Below are positions 18,577 through 25,810 of a stretch of 64,000 nt of DNA, in pieces. The stretch covers positions 308,588-372,587 of the forward strand of contig JAVLUZ010000743.1 in assembly GCA_036768485.1 (NCBI GenBank), written 5' to 3'. The notes below the pieces were generated by a model. The model worked only from the letters and a program-made list of their open reading frames with translations, did no database searches and had not been told where the DNA came from. Source of the stretch: Mermis nigrescens (lineage: Eukaryota; Nematoda; Enoplea; Mermithida; Mermithidae). Within the stretch, counting starts at the first letter, position 1. Every line of letters begins with the position of its first letter. A program made the position numbers and the translations under genes.

Positions 18577-19089
18577 TTATAATCGACATTTATCAAGCAT
18601 AGTCGAAATTAATTTGTATGCTATATGCAGCTCATACTCATGTTTTGCTCCTGTGAGAATAAGTTTTCCACTTGTAAATAATAAACATGTTACATTCCTT
18701 ACTTTATATATCAACCCATGAAACAATTCTACCTCGTACATGCACTTTCTTTCTACAAGCTCATAAAATTTGCAAAGATTAATTTGATAACCTATATTGG
18801 CAGATCCTACAAACAGTTGAGGCTGCACCCTTAAAGCATCGGTTTTTAAATTTATAGCTTCAATACCTGTCCTTATTGCAGCTTCACCATTTTTTATTGT
18901 TTTAGCTCCTACACACACAATTTTACCAGACTTAAAAATCAGTAGTGTTGCCTGAGGTAGTCGTAGTACAATTCCTGGAAATTTCTTGGGGCTGTACTGT
19001 GTAATATTTGATAATCTTGAGTGAATTTCCTCCAAATCGATAGAGCTCGGCAGAGCTGTTGTTAGAACAATATTCTGTATTGTAAGCAT
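18577..19089 (-). CDS. TATA-binding-protein homologue, full two-lobe core (nested element)
   Basis: 170 residues covering the whole TBP core (about 180 in cellular TBP). Lobe 1: NIVLTT, DLEEIHSRL helix, YSPKKFPG, ATLLIFKSGK, VGAKT, then a helix. Lobe 2: FVGSANIGY, INLCKFYEL, VELFHGLIYKV, CLLFTSGKLILTGAKHE, then a final helix. The DNA-kinking Phe positions (KFPG, IFKSG, LFHG, LFTSG) are all kept. There is no N-terminal extension like that of host TBP. It diverges from the ATPase across a 52-nt promoter with two TATAAATA boxes. I infer that it recognises the TATAAATA boxes found upstream of most genes of both elements; it could also compete with host TBP. Confidence 0.93.
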   Translation of the reverse strand: MLTIQNIVLTTALPSSIDLEEIHSRLSNITQYSPKKFPGIVLRLPQATLLIFKSGKIVCVGAKTIKNGEAAIRTGIEAINLKTDALRVQPQLFVGSANIGYQINLCKFYELVERKCMYEVELFHGLIYKVRNVTCLLFTSGKLILTGAKHEYELHIAYKLISTMLDKCRL

Positions 19090-19093
19090 TTTC

Positions 19094-19101
19094 TATAAAT
19101 A
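19094..19101 (+). promoter_or_regulatory. TATAAATA box, nested ATPase
   Basis: TTCTATAAATAG, 48 nt before the ATG at 19142. Confidence 0.65.
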
Positions 19102-19124
19102 GTTTACAACAACGTATCTGTGCA

Positions 19125-19132
19125 TATTTATA
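19125..19132 (-). promoter_or_regulatory. TATAAATA box, nested TBP-like gene
   Basis: Minus-strand TATAAATA 43 nt before the start at 19089. The two boxes in this intergenic region cross over, each lying nearer the other gene, as in the outer element at 13260-13308. Confidence 0.65.
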
Positions 19133-19141
19133 ATCGTAAAA

Positions 19142-19780
19142 ATGATTTTTCAACACCCTTTTACATGTATTCTTTCTGGACCTACAAAGTCTGGCAAAAC
19201 GACATTTGTCAGACGTTTGATTGAAAATAGAGAACGTTTGATTGATACAAAAATGAATAAGATATGGTGGTGCTTTGCGGAAAATCAGCACCTTTACAGC
19301 AAAATCAAGAATGTTTCATTCATAGAAGGGCTTCCTGATTTTAGTCATTTAAAAGAGTTTAGCCCTACCCCGCAACTTCTGATACTCGATGATCTGATGC
19401 AGGAGAGCAAGGGTAATTCGCAAATCATACAAATGTTTACTAGAAGCTGTCATCACTGGAATATAAGCATTATTCACATAGTCCAAAACTTGTTCTTTGA
19501 GGGGCTTAGAACTTCACGTATAAATTCTGATTACATAGTTTTATTTAAAAATCCTGCAGATCAGCTGCAAGCTCAAGTTTTGTCTCGTCAGCTTTATCCT
19601 ACTAATCCTAAATACTTTCTAGAAGCATATTCTGATGCTACTTCTAAACCCCACGGTTATATTTTGATTGATCTCACGCAAAATGCAAAGGATACACTTC
19701 GATTGAAGACTGATATATTTAATAGAAACCCCACTGTTTATATACAAAAAGCTATAAATACCCATACTCACAATGAGTGA
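19142..19780 (+). CDS. ATP: A32-like packaging ATPase, intact (nested element)
   Basis: 212 residues. Walker A GPTKSGKTT (13-21, K19), Walker B LLILDD (79-84), and the conserved HHWNIS...IVQN segment with sensor Gln115. It should drive packaging of element DNA into a preformed capsid, as in Polintons, adintoviruses and large DNA viruses. It keeps both residues that the outer copy has lost and the C-terminal ~15 residues that the insertion removed from the outer copy. The last codons contain GCTATAAATACCC, the promoter box of the next gene. The frame is undamaged. Confidence 0.93.
   Translation: MIFQHPFTCILSGPTKSGKTTFVRRLIENRERLIDTKMNKIWWCFAENQHLYSKIKNVSFIEGLPDFSHLKEFSPTPQLLILDDLMQESKGNSQIIQMFTRSCHHWNISIIHIVQNLFFEGLRTSRINSDYIVLFKNPADQLQAQVLSRQLYPTNPKYFLEAYSDATSKPHGYILIDLTQNAKDTLRLKTDIFNRNPTVYIQKAINTHTHNE
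19753..19760 (+). promoter_or_regulatory. TATAAATA box within the end of the ATPase gene
   Basis: GCTATAAATACC, 39 nt before the ATG at 19792; the outer counterpart box lies 37 nt before its ATG. Confidence 0.65.
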
Positions 19781-19791
19781 TACCAACAAAA

Positions 19792-20143
19792 ATGGCTCCC
19801 GAACGATTAAAACGAAATATCGCTTGTTTACATCTTTTGTGTAATGCAAGAAAAAAATCAGAGAGATGCGCTTATAAATACTGCAAGCAGAGACCAAATT
19901 CTTTGTCTTTGTGACTGTGCACAGAATTTTTTAAACGGCAATATTCCTATTTCTGAAAAAGATATTAGAAAACTGCGAAGATATAAAAATCAAATTAGGT
20001 TTTTGACAGACAATAAGCAGGCAAGAATAAGAGACAAGAAGGATATTCTCATACAAAACGGTGGTTTCTTACCTCTTTTACTCACTCCTATACTGTCTAT
20101 TGTAGGTAGTCTAATAGCAGACGCAATTACAGGCAAGAAATAA
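19792..20143 (+). pseudogene. Small conserved protein with hydrophobic C-terminus, frameshifted (nested)
   Basis: The counterpart is the intact 116-residue protein at 24406-24756. Here the N-terminal ~20 residues start at ATG 19792, and the rest (DQILCLCDCAQNFLNGN ... NGGFLPLLLTPILSIVGSL) is in another frame beginning near 19844. The switch occurs at a run of seven A (19851-19857), one base longer than fits. The C-terminal GGFLPLLL hydrophobic motif recurs in small proteins of Polintons and related viruses and may be membrane- or capsid-associated; its function is unproven. If translation started at the internal ATG 19844 a 99-residue protein would result. Confidence 0.7.
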
Positions 20144-20709
20144 TGAAATACACAGAAAAAATGATTTTATTACCAGCTGATATAGCTGAACCCTCTAAAC
20201 CTGTTGATGTTTTATTGAATTCATTAGATGTTGAAATGCAGAAAATATTAAATAATAACAGTATTTCCCCTGAAATAAAGCTTGCAAAGTATAATCAGGT
20301 GCTTATTAGGCATCAGAGATTGCAGGAAAAGAAGCACCAACCTTACAAAATTGACATTATTGAAGAAAGCTCATCGGATGATGAAATACTAGCAGGAATA
20401 CCACAAGCACAACATCAAGCAGCTAAAACACTTTTACACTATATTCAAACTAGCCCATATATTAAAATAGAACAAAATGGCGAGCTGGTTATTAATGGTC
20501 GGAAAATTTATGGCTCAAATATTGTAGATTTAGTACATGATTTGGCTCGAGGGCGAAAAACTATTGGTAAACTGCCTGGCACAAAAGAGCTAATGAAAGC
20601 ACTTAATCAAACAAATATTCCAATTGAAAGTATTGGCAATAAAGCTGGAAAAGAAATCTTTGTAGATGCACGGAGCAATGCAAATTTTGATTGGGATGAA
20701 AGTCTATAA
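20143..20709 (+). CDS. Conserved Polinton protein of unknown function (nested copy)
   Basis: 188 residues, with a 189-residue partner at 24753-25322. The start overlaps the previous stop (TAATG). Layout: an N-terminal helical half (EMQKIL, IKLAKYNQVLIRHQRLQEKK), an acidic linker (EESSSDDE), then a compact domain with HYIQTSPYIKI, GELVINGRKIYGSNIVDLVHDL and NIPIESIGNK, ending FDWDESL. The block is shared by many Polintons next to the capsid genes, so a virion or assembly role is reasonable, but none is shown here. The stop codon lies inside the TATAAATA box of the next gene. Confidence 0.8.
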   Translation: MKYTEKMILLPADIAEPSKPVDVLLNSLDVEMQKILNNNSISPEIKLAKYNQVLIRHQRLQEKKHQPYKIDIIEESSSDDEILAGIPQAQHQAAKTLLHYIQTSPYIKIEQNGELVINGRKIYGSNIVDLVHDLARGRKTIGKLPGTKELMKALNQTNIPIESIGNKAGKEIFVDARSNANFDWDESL

Positions 20710-20712
20710 ATA
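20705..20712 (+). promoter_or_regulatory. TATAAATA box overlapping a stop codon
   Basis: GTCTATAAATACT; the TAA inside the box ends the upstream gene. It is 45 nt before the ATG at 20750. The same arrangement occurs at 25318-25325. Confidence 0.7.
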
Positions 20713-20749
20713 CTATGTTAAAGACCTTTTTTATTAATAATCAATAAAA

Positions 20750-21202
20750 ATGCATGTACAATTTACTCCTGACGATTTAAGTATTTGGCTAGAGTACTAT
20801 GGGGGGCAGGCGGCCCAAACGGGTTATGGGTTGGAGGGATTTAGAGGGATTCCCTACCAGCGAGGTGTTGGCCTAGGAAGTTTTTTCAAGTCTCTTTTTA
20901 GAATGGCAGTCCCTGTTTTAAGATCTATAGGTAAAAGCGTTGGTAAACATGCCCTAGTGGCAGGATCAAATATTGCTTCAGATGTTGCCCAAGGAAAACC
21001 GCTTTTCAAGGCAACTAAGGAGCATTCAAAACACGAAGCAGCACAGCTTTTTGAAAAAGCCTCTAGAGCCCTTCAACAGCAAGGGGAGGGTCTTGGGACC
21101 CGACCAAAGTCTATAAATACTCCGACAAATGACGTTTTTTCTAAATTCATCAATCACGATGGCACTAATAGATACAAAATCACTACCAAGCACAAAAAGT
21201 GA
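20750..21202 (+). CDS. Glycine-rich virion-associated-type protein (nested copy)
   Basis: 150 residues, partner at 25358-25810. N-terminal GYGLEGFRGIPYQRGVGLGSFF, then a hydrophobic/basic stretch (SLFRMAVPVLRSIGKSVGK), then an ALVAGSNIASDVAQGKPL segment, and a polar tail. This pattern is shared by capsid-proximal Polinton proteins and recalls the adenovirus minor core/pVI class; the comparison is by pattern only. The 3' end overlaps the major capsid start by 44 nt, and the capsid promoter box lies inside this gene. The frame is intact. Confidence 0.75.
   Translation: MHVQFTPDDLSIWLEYYGGQAAQTGYGLEGFRGIPYQRGVGLGSFFKSLFRMAVPVLRSIGKSVGKHALVAGSNIASDVAQGKPLFKATKEHSKHEAAQLFEKASRALQQQGEGLGTRPKSINTPTNDVFSKFINHDGTNRYKITTKHKK
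21112..21119 (+). promoter_or_regulatory. TATAAATA box, nested major capsid
   Basis: GTCTATAAATACT inside the upstream gene, 47 nt before ATG 21159; exactly the same spacing as in the outer copy. Confidence 0.7.
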
Positions 21203-22451
21203 ACTAGATTTGTTCACAGTCCCCCCAACACAGGTAGCTGTAAAAAAAGGGTTTTGGGATGAAATTCAACCCATGCATCCAATAACAAATGATGGACCCT
21301 ACGAGTTTAGAATACCACCTGATCCGCATTACTTACAATTAAGCAAAAATTACATTTATATGATGTTGAAAATTAAAAAACCGGCAATTGCAGCAGGAGC
21401 TGTTGTACCAGACTATGCACCAATCAATCTTATTGGAAAGACATTCTTTAAGCAAGTAAAATGCTTTCTTGGCGGGCAGCTTGTTTTTGATAGTTCAGAC
21501 AAATATGCATATAGATCATATTTTGAAACAGAGCTAAATTACGGATATGACGCAAAAAATTCACATCTCCAATCGGCTCTTTATTTCCATGAAGGGGGTC
21601 CCAATGTTGACAGTAAAGATCATGAAGCCTTCAAGAAGCGCGCAGCAATGTTTAAGGATGAAAATATTGTAGAGGTATCAGCACCATTACATATCGACAT
21701 GTTTTTACAAGACAGATATCTGCTCAATTTCACAGACTTCCGCCTAGAACTACACAGAAACAGTAATGCATTTATTTTGCAGTGTTTTGAAGATATTAAC
21801 ATTGACCTACAGATTGTTCAGATGAAGTTCTTTATTAGGAAAGTAGAAGTCTTAGACAGCATTAATTTAGCTCTAGAACAAACAATGTTGCAATATACAG
21901 CGAAATACCCAATTAGACGAGTAGCGATGACCAACTTACATGTTGGGAATCCTGCAAGAGAAACACCTAATTTTACATTATTTAATGGGCAATTACCTAG
22001 ACGCATGGTTTTTGCATGTGTTGATGGAAGCGCATACAGAGGCAGCCTTTCAAAATCACCATTCAATTTCAAACCATTCAGCATTCATGAGGTGAGAGTA
22101 ACATGCGGAGGTCACACTTTTCCTGCACATCCACTGGATATTTCATTCAAGCAGGATAGATACCTACAGGCTTTTAATCAGATGTTTGAGGCACTAGATA
22201 TTGGGCGCGAAGGAAACTTTATCAGCAGAGAAGAGTTTAAAACCAGTCATTGTTTCTTTGTTTTTGACTTAACGCCTGATGAGGATGATGGCGGACACTG
22301 GGACTTAATAAGAGAAGGAACCACTAGTGTACACATAAAGTTTAGTGAAAAATTACCTGATTCAGGAGTTGAAATCATTATATACGCAGAATTCGATAAT
22401 TTAATAATGATTGATAAAAATAGAAACACATTTCATGATTACAACGCCTAA
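21159..22451 (+). CDS. MCP: Major capsid protein, double-jelly-roll type (nested copy)
   Basis: 430 residues, the hexon-like shell protein of Polintons. Recognised by LDLFTVPPTQ near the start, GPYEFRIPPDPHYLQLSK, the CFLGGQLVFDSS block, RRVAMTN, FNGQLPRRMVFACVDG, SPFNFKPF and the ending EFDNLIMIDKNR. An ATG at 21129 would add ten residues, but I chose 21159 because the outer copy starts there with the same MALID sequence, both then have exactly 430 residues, and the TATAAATA spacing is equal (47 nt). The two capsid proteins are close relatives. The frame is intact although neighbouring genes are shifted. The next gene starts after TAAAC. Confidence 0.93.
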   Translation: MALIDTKSLPSTKSELDLFTVPPTQVAVKKGFWDEIQPMHPITNDGPYEFRIPPDPHYLQLSKNYIYMMLKIKKPAIAAGAVVPDYAPINLIGKTFFKQVKCFLGGQLVFDSSDKYAYRSYFETELNYGYDAKNSHLQSALYFHEGGPNVDSKDHEAFKKRAAMFKDENIVEVSAPLHIDMFLQDRYLLNFTDFRLELHRNSNAFILQCFEDINIDLQIVQMKFFIRKVEVLDSINLALEQTMLQYTAKYPIRRVAMTNLHVGNPARETPNFTLFNGQLPRRMVFACVDGSAYRGSLSKSPFNFKPFSIHEVRVTCGGHTFPAHPLDISFKQDRYLQAFNQMFEALDIGREGNFISREEFKTSHCFFVFDLTPDEDDGGHWDLIREGTTSVHIKFSEKLPDSGVEIIIYAEFDNLIMIDKNRNTFHDYNA

Positions 22452-22453
22452 AC

Positions 22454-22878
22454 ATGAACACCATTGAAATATTTAAAATTCTTAAAGTCAATATAAAAAA
22501 TGATACATTTTTGGGAGTTTTCCCACTAGATCTTTTACCGCCAATAAAAAATTACCCTGCAGCTATTGTAGTAAATTTAGACTTTAGCCATGAACCTGGC
22601 TCACACTGGGTTGCATTATATTTCGACAATATGAGACATTGCGAATATTTTGACAGTTATGGGCGAAAGCCCCTAAGCATGTCAGATACTATATTAGTGA
22701 ACATGCATATGCTTATACATACAATAATATGCAGGTACAGGGATTTTTCTCAACAACATGCGGGCATATGTGTATTTACTTTCTATTTTGGCGCTGTCAA
22801 GGCGTTTCTTTCAAAAATATTATATTATCTATGCAGAATGAAAAAATTTATAAATACTTTGATCAATTTAAGTTATAA
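22454..22878 (+). pseudogene. PRO: Adenain-like cysteine protease, frameshifted (nested copy)
   Basis: It should process capsid proteins during maturation. The first frame contains the catalytic His in GSHWVA and the Asp in YFDSYG. The Cys-containing block (CGHMCIYF) is in a different frame that ends at 22878, so a one-base deletion lies between about 22695 and 22715. The intact partner is at 27057-27479. Reading on in the first frame gives an unrelated tail to 22891. As read, the product lacks its catalytic Cys. It has no own TATAAATA box and starts 2 nt after the capsid stop. Confidence 0.88.
22849..22856 (+). promoter_or_regulatory. TATAAATA box, nested minor capsid
   Basis: TTTATAAATACTTTGATCAA, 32 nt before the ATG at 22881; the outer copy has the same spacing. 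Confidence 0.65.
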
Positions 22879-22880
22879 AC

Positions 22881-23661
22881 ATGGATTCTAAACAATTCTA
22901 CCTCATACTACCGAGTAATTCCGACTTGTCCAACACTGCCTCCAGCTTTATAACTAGGCTGCCCAGGCAAATTACGCTAAATGGTGAATGGGAAGTTGGA
23001 CTTGGCTGAAATCATTTATGCCAATACGTGGCACAATGTGAATAGCAGACAAAATATGCTACAATTTTTTGATATTAAAAATAAGCTGAGAGTTAAGATG
23101 CTCATTCCCCCAGCCAGGTATCAGTACATTTCCGATCTTGTAGATACAATAAACAATGCTATAAAAACAGCAGGTTTGAAAGAAAACTATGACTATACTC
23201 CACACATTAGCTTTAACTATGATGAGAATAGGAAATTTTGTAATCTTACACTAAATACAGAGCATGTTCAGAACATAAAGCTATCAAAACATTTGACTTA
23301 TATGCTAGGTTTTTTAGAAAGACAGCTTATTACTTTCAATCGCATACATAAGAATAACAATGTATCTATAACTGCCCAACATTCTCCCGATATGCTAGGT
23401 GGAATGCATAATTTTTTCATATATTGTGACATAGTCGCACCTCAAATTGTAGGTAACGTGTTTGCACCTTTATTGCAGGTTGTTAACATTGAAGGAAATT
23501 ATACAGATATTGTAAATCACTCATATATTAGCCCTCATTATATCCCGGTTCTAAAAAAAGAGTTCAATACCATCGAAATTAATGTTAAAAGCGATCAAGA
23601 TGAACTTGTTCCATTTGAGTTTGGAAAAACTATTATAAAACTACATTTTAGGCGCCTATAA
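22881..23661 (+). pseudogene. mCP: Minor capsid (penton-type) protein, frameshifted (nested copy)
   Basis: The frame opened by ATG 22881 (start of the penton-type domain, QFYLILPSNS, GEWEVGL) meets a stop at 23007-23009. The remainder, from about 23003 to 23661, continues in another frame with WHNV, SPDMLGGMHNFFIYCDI, QVVNIEG and the ending FEFGKTIIKLHFR. One extra base near 23003-23006 explains this. The intact partner is at 27482-28258. The protein would form the capsid vertices. Confidence 0.88.
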
Positions 23662-23664
23662 ATA
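23657..23664 (+). promoter_or_regulatory. TATAAATA box, membrane glycoprotein gene
   Basis: CCTATAAATACTT, overlapping the stop of the minor capsid frame, 40 nt before the ATG at 23697. Confidence 0.65.
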
Positions 23665-23696
23665 CTTCTAAAACACATATATTCTCATAATTAAAA

Positions 23697-24125
23697 ATGA
23701 TTCTACTAATTTATTGTTTATTACACACAATAGGTGCAGAGGACTGTATATACCAAAACCAGTCCAAAGCATTCTGTGAAGGACTAAAAACGTTTGAGAA
23801 TGTCTCAAGAAACGTGCGATCAGTTTTTCTCAAAGATAGTTGCGATTTTCGAGTATCTAATTGGAAAAATTTAACGCAAGAGTTTCCAAATTTAGAATTG
23901 ATAAAGTTTAACCCTTTTTGTAAAAACTGTTTGAAAATTGACGAAAATTTCAATGGCATGAAAGTAGAAGGGAGGTGCCTGGAAAATGAAGTAAAATGTA
24001 GGCACAAAGAAGATTTGAGTAATTTATCTAATGAGATTTTAAGCTGTTTGGCTCTATTAGTAACGCTAACAATTTTATATGCTGTACGGTTTATAAAAAA
24101 GGAAATTATGCGCTGGCGGACTTGA
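23697..24125 (+). CDS. Predicted type I membrane glycoprotein, unique to the nested element
   Basis: 142 residues. Hydrophobic signal peptide (MILLIYCLLHTIGA, likely cut before EDC), a Cys-rich outer part with Cys at 17, 27, 49, 75, 78, 94 and 101, three N-glycosylation sites (N21, N35, N58), and one membrane span at about 114-133 followed by a short basic tail. The middle (NLTQEFPNLELIKFNPFCKNC) resembles one leucine-rich repeat with its Cys cap, but weakly. It is the last gene before the right TIR, its stop lies inside the TIR, and it has the standard TATAAATA box. The outer element has none. A surface or host-interaction role is possible; no family recognised. Confidence 0.7.
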   Translation: MILLIYCLLHTIGAEDCIYQNQSKAFCEGLKTFENVSRNVRSVFLKDSCDFRVSNWKNLTQEFPNLELIKFNPFCKNCLKIDENFNGMKVEGRCLENEVKCRHKEDLSNLSNEILSCLALLVTLTILYAVRFIKKEIMRWRT

Positions 24126-24178
24126 ACCCCTTTTATTCAATCATTAGTCAACGCCCACTTCATTCGCGCCATACACAT
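24095..24178 (-). other. tRNA-like Pol III module, right nested TIR (uninterrupted)
   Basis: Minus strand: A box TGGCGCGAATG (24161-24171), B box GGTTCAAGTCC (24118-24128), T-run at 24095-24100. The 7-nt ends ATGTGTA and AGCGCAT can pair at six of seven positions (two G-U) as an acceptor stem, and three of four D-stem positions pair. The anticodon arm is not convincing. A tRNA-derived sequence seems likelier than a working tRNA. Confidence 0.5.
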
Positions 24179-24343
24179 CGCTTTATTCAACACACGCGCA
24201 TACGTGCTTCTGCCTGCTGCTGCGCCTATACTTCAACGTTGCACCCTGAGATAACGTCAGGGTGCAGATTTTTACGTCATCGCCTATGTTATAACATAGG
24301 CTATCCTACAGCGTTGCAGTCCAGGCTGCCAGCCATTACTACT
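24095..24343. repeat. Right TIR of nested Polinton
   Basis: Reverse-complement match to 14950-15392 without the small insertion. The perfect palindrome GCCTATGTTATAACATAGGC lies at 24282-24301, 42 bp from the end. Confidence 0.93.
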
Positions 24344-24400
24344 ATCCATCTATCTATGTACCAAAGTCTATAAATACTAATGAAAATAAAAAATAAAAAT
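24344..24400 (+). pseudogene. Displaced 3' end of the outer ATPase gene
   Basis: Immediately after the nested element (second ATCCAT copy). In the frame expected from 14949, this stretch codes for residues resembling the last ~15 residues of the intact ATPase at 19142-19780, including the codons that overlap the next promoter box. It shows that the 9.4-kb insertion split a once continuous gene. Confidence 0.8.
24369..24376 (+). promoter_or_regulatory. TATAAATA box, outer small hydrophobic protein
   Basis: GTCTATAAATACT, 37 nt before the ATG at 24406; it survived the nested insertion 26 bp upstream. Confidence 0.7.
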
Positions 24401-24405
24401 TTAGG

Positions 24406-24756
24406 ATGGCTCCAAAACGACTGAAACGGAATATAACTTGTTTACACGTGCTAAGCATTGCAAAGAAACCTCAGAGAAACGCGCTTATAAATACTGCTAG
24501 CAAGGATCAGATTCTTTGCATATGTGATTGTGCTCATAACTCTTTAAACGGTAATATTCCTTTTTTAGAAAAAGACACCAACACACTAAGAAGGTACCAG
24601 AATCAAATTAGATATCTAGCAAACAATAAGCAGGCAACAACAAAGCAAAGAAAAGACATTATATTACAGAACGGTGGGTTTCTTCCTTTATTACTCACTC
24701 CCATACTTTCAATTGTTGGCAGTCTATTAGCTGATGCAATAATAGGTAGAAAATGA
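24406..24756 (+). CDS. Small conserved protein with hydrophobic C-terminus (outer copy)
   Basis: 116 residues. Basic N-terminus (MAPKRLKRN), a CICDCAHNSLNGNIPFLEKD middle, a basic stretch (NNKQATTKQRKD) and a hydrophobic end NGGFLPLLLTPILSIVGSLL. Intact counterpart of 19792-20143. The stop overlaps the next start (ATGA). The hydrophobic motif suggests membrane insertion or capsid lining, as for similar small proteins beside Polinton capsid genes; no direct evidence. A TATAAATA at 24486-24493 inside the gene is also present in the partner and may be just coding sequence. Confidence 0.8.
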   Translation: MAPKRLKRNITCLHVLSIAKKPQRNALINTASKDQILCICDCAHNSLNGNIPFLEKDTNTLRRYQNQIRYLANNKQATTKQRKDIILQNGGFLPLLLTPILSIVGSLLADAIIGRK

Positions 24757-25322
24757 AGCACACAGAAAAAATAATTCTAATACCTAGTGAACTGACTGAA
24801 CAAAGGAAACCTGTTGATAGCTTACTTGGCACTCTAGACAAGGACATGCAAAAACTTTTAAGTGATAAGAATGCCCCACCTGATGTAAAGCTTATGAAGT
24901 ATAATCAGCTTGTTGGTAGATTTATGCGATTACAGGAAAAGAAAAAACAACCTTATAAAGCAAATATCATAGAAAGTCGAATTGCTAATGATGTGGAAAT
25001 TCTTGAAGATATCCCAAAATCACAGTATCAGAAAGCAAAAATGCTCTTACACTACATTCACAGCAGTCCAAATATCGAAATTGCCCCTAGTGGGCAGCTT
25101 GTGATTGATGGACAAGAAATTTATGGTTCTAATGTCACAGATATAGTGCATGATTTAGCCCGTGAGCGAAAAAATATAAGCAAACACCCAGGTACAATAG
25201 AATTACTAAAAGCACTCAATCGTATGAATGTGCCAATTGAAAGCATTGGCAATAAACAAGGAAGGCACCTTTTTGCAGCAGCTCGAACTGACATAGATTT
25301 TGATTGGGATGAAAGTCTATAA
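24753..25322 (+). CDS. Conserved Polinton protein of unknown function (outer copy)
   Basis: 189 residues, partner of 20143-20709. Same layout: a helical N-terminal half (DVKLMKYNQLVGRFMRLQEKK), a short linker that here lacks the acidic SSSDDE run, and the C-terminal domain (HYIHSSPNIEI, GQLVIDGQEIYGSNVTDIVHDL, NVPIESIGNK, FDWDESL). It starts by a 4-nt overlap with the upstream gene and ends inside the TATAAATA box of the next one. The frame is intact. Probably structural or assembly-related by position only. Confidence 0.8.
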   Translation: MKHTEKIILIPSELTEQRKPVDSLLGTLDKDMQKLLSDKNAPPDVKLMKYNQLVGRFMRLQEKKKQPYKANIIESRIANDVEILEDIPKSQYQKAKMLLHYIHSSPNIEIAPSGQLVIDGQEIYGSNVTDIVHDLARERKNISKHPGTIELLKALNRMNVPIESIGNKQGRHLFAAARTDIDFDWDESL

Positions 25323-25325
25323 ATA
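25318..25325 (+). promoter_or_regulatory. TATAAATA box overlapping a stop codon
   Basis: GTCTATAAATACT, 40 nt before the ATG at 25358. Confidence 0.7.
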
Positions 25326-25357
25326 CTCTTATTACTTTGCAGTAGCAATTCACAAAA

Positions 25358-25810
25358 ATGCATGTCCAATTTCATCCAGACAATTACAATTTTTGGCTTC
25401 AGTACTACACTGGGCAGGCGGGCTATGGGTTGGAGGGGTTTAAAGGCATCCCATACCAGCGGGGCGTAGGGCTTGGCAGCTTTTTCCGTTCGCTTTTTAG
25501 AATGGCAGTCCCTGTTTTACAATCAATTGGTAGGCGAGTTGGAAAACATGCTTTAGTGGCAGGTTCAAATATAGCAGCTGATTTGGCCCAAGGAAAACCG
25601 CTTTTTCAGTCAACCAAGGAACACTCAAAGCGAGAAGCTGCACAATTTTTTGATGAAGCCTCTCATGCCCTTCAGCAGCAGCAAGGAGAAGGGCTTGGTA
25701 GCCGCCCAAAGTCTATAAATACTAATATGAATGATGCCTTTTCAATACTAAACAAAAATAATGGCTCTCATAGACATAAAATCAACTCCAAGTACAAAAA
25801 CCGAACTTGA
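25358..25810 (+). CDS. Glycine-rich virion-associated-type protein (outer copy)
   Basis: 150 residues, partner of 20750-21202: GYGLEGFKGIPYQRGVGLGS, FRSLFRMAVPVLQSIGRRVG, ALVAGSNIAADLAQGKPL. The basic amphipathic stretch could contact DNA or membrane. The 3' end overlaps the major capsid gene by 50 nt, and the capsid promoter box lies within it. The frame is intact. Confidence 0.75.
   Translation: MHVQFHPDNYNFWLQYYTGQAGYGLEGFKGIPYQRGVGLGSFFRSLFRMAVPVLQSIGRRVGKHALVAGSNIAADLAQGKPLFQSTKEHSKREAAQFFDEASHALQQQQGEGLGSRPKSINTNMNDAFSILNKNNGSHRHKINSKYKNRT
25714..25721 (+). promoter_or_regulatory. TATAAATA box, outer major capsid
   Basis: GTCTATAAATACT, 47 nt before the ATG at 25761. Confidence 0.7.

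Larger units (their letters stand above)
14950..24343. mobile_element. Nested second Polinton (9.4 kb), lacking a polymerase domain
   Basis: It starts AGTAGTAATGG and ends CCATTACTACT, with ~250-bp TIRs (the left one enlarged by a small insert). The 6-bp duplication ATCCAT at 14944-14949 and 24344-24349 is perfect and is the size expected for Polintons. The insertion site is inside the outer ATPase gene. Gene content: 108-aa unknown, chromodomain integrase, PolB N-terminal-like piece, alpha-crystallin-like protein, TBP-like, ATPase, two small virion-type proteins, conserved unknown, major capsid, protease, minor capsid, membrane glycoprotein. With no polymerase catalytic motifs it would need one supplied in trans. 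Several genes carry frameshifts. Confidence 0.95.

Noticed and set aside
21129..21158. The upstream ATG at 21129 as the major capsid start
   Set aside because: It lies only ~10 nt after the TATAAATA box, likely upstream of the transcript start, and the outer copy begins at the position equal to 21159.
14358..25322. Simple tandem duplication of the structural gene block within one Polinton
   Set aside because: The second block is bounded by its own TIRs, a 6-bp target duplication and a split host gene, which fits insertion and not duplication.
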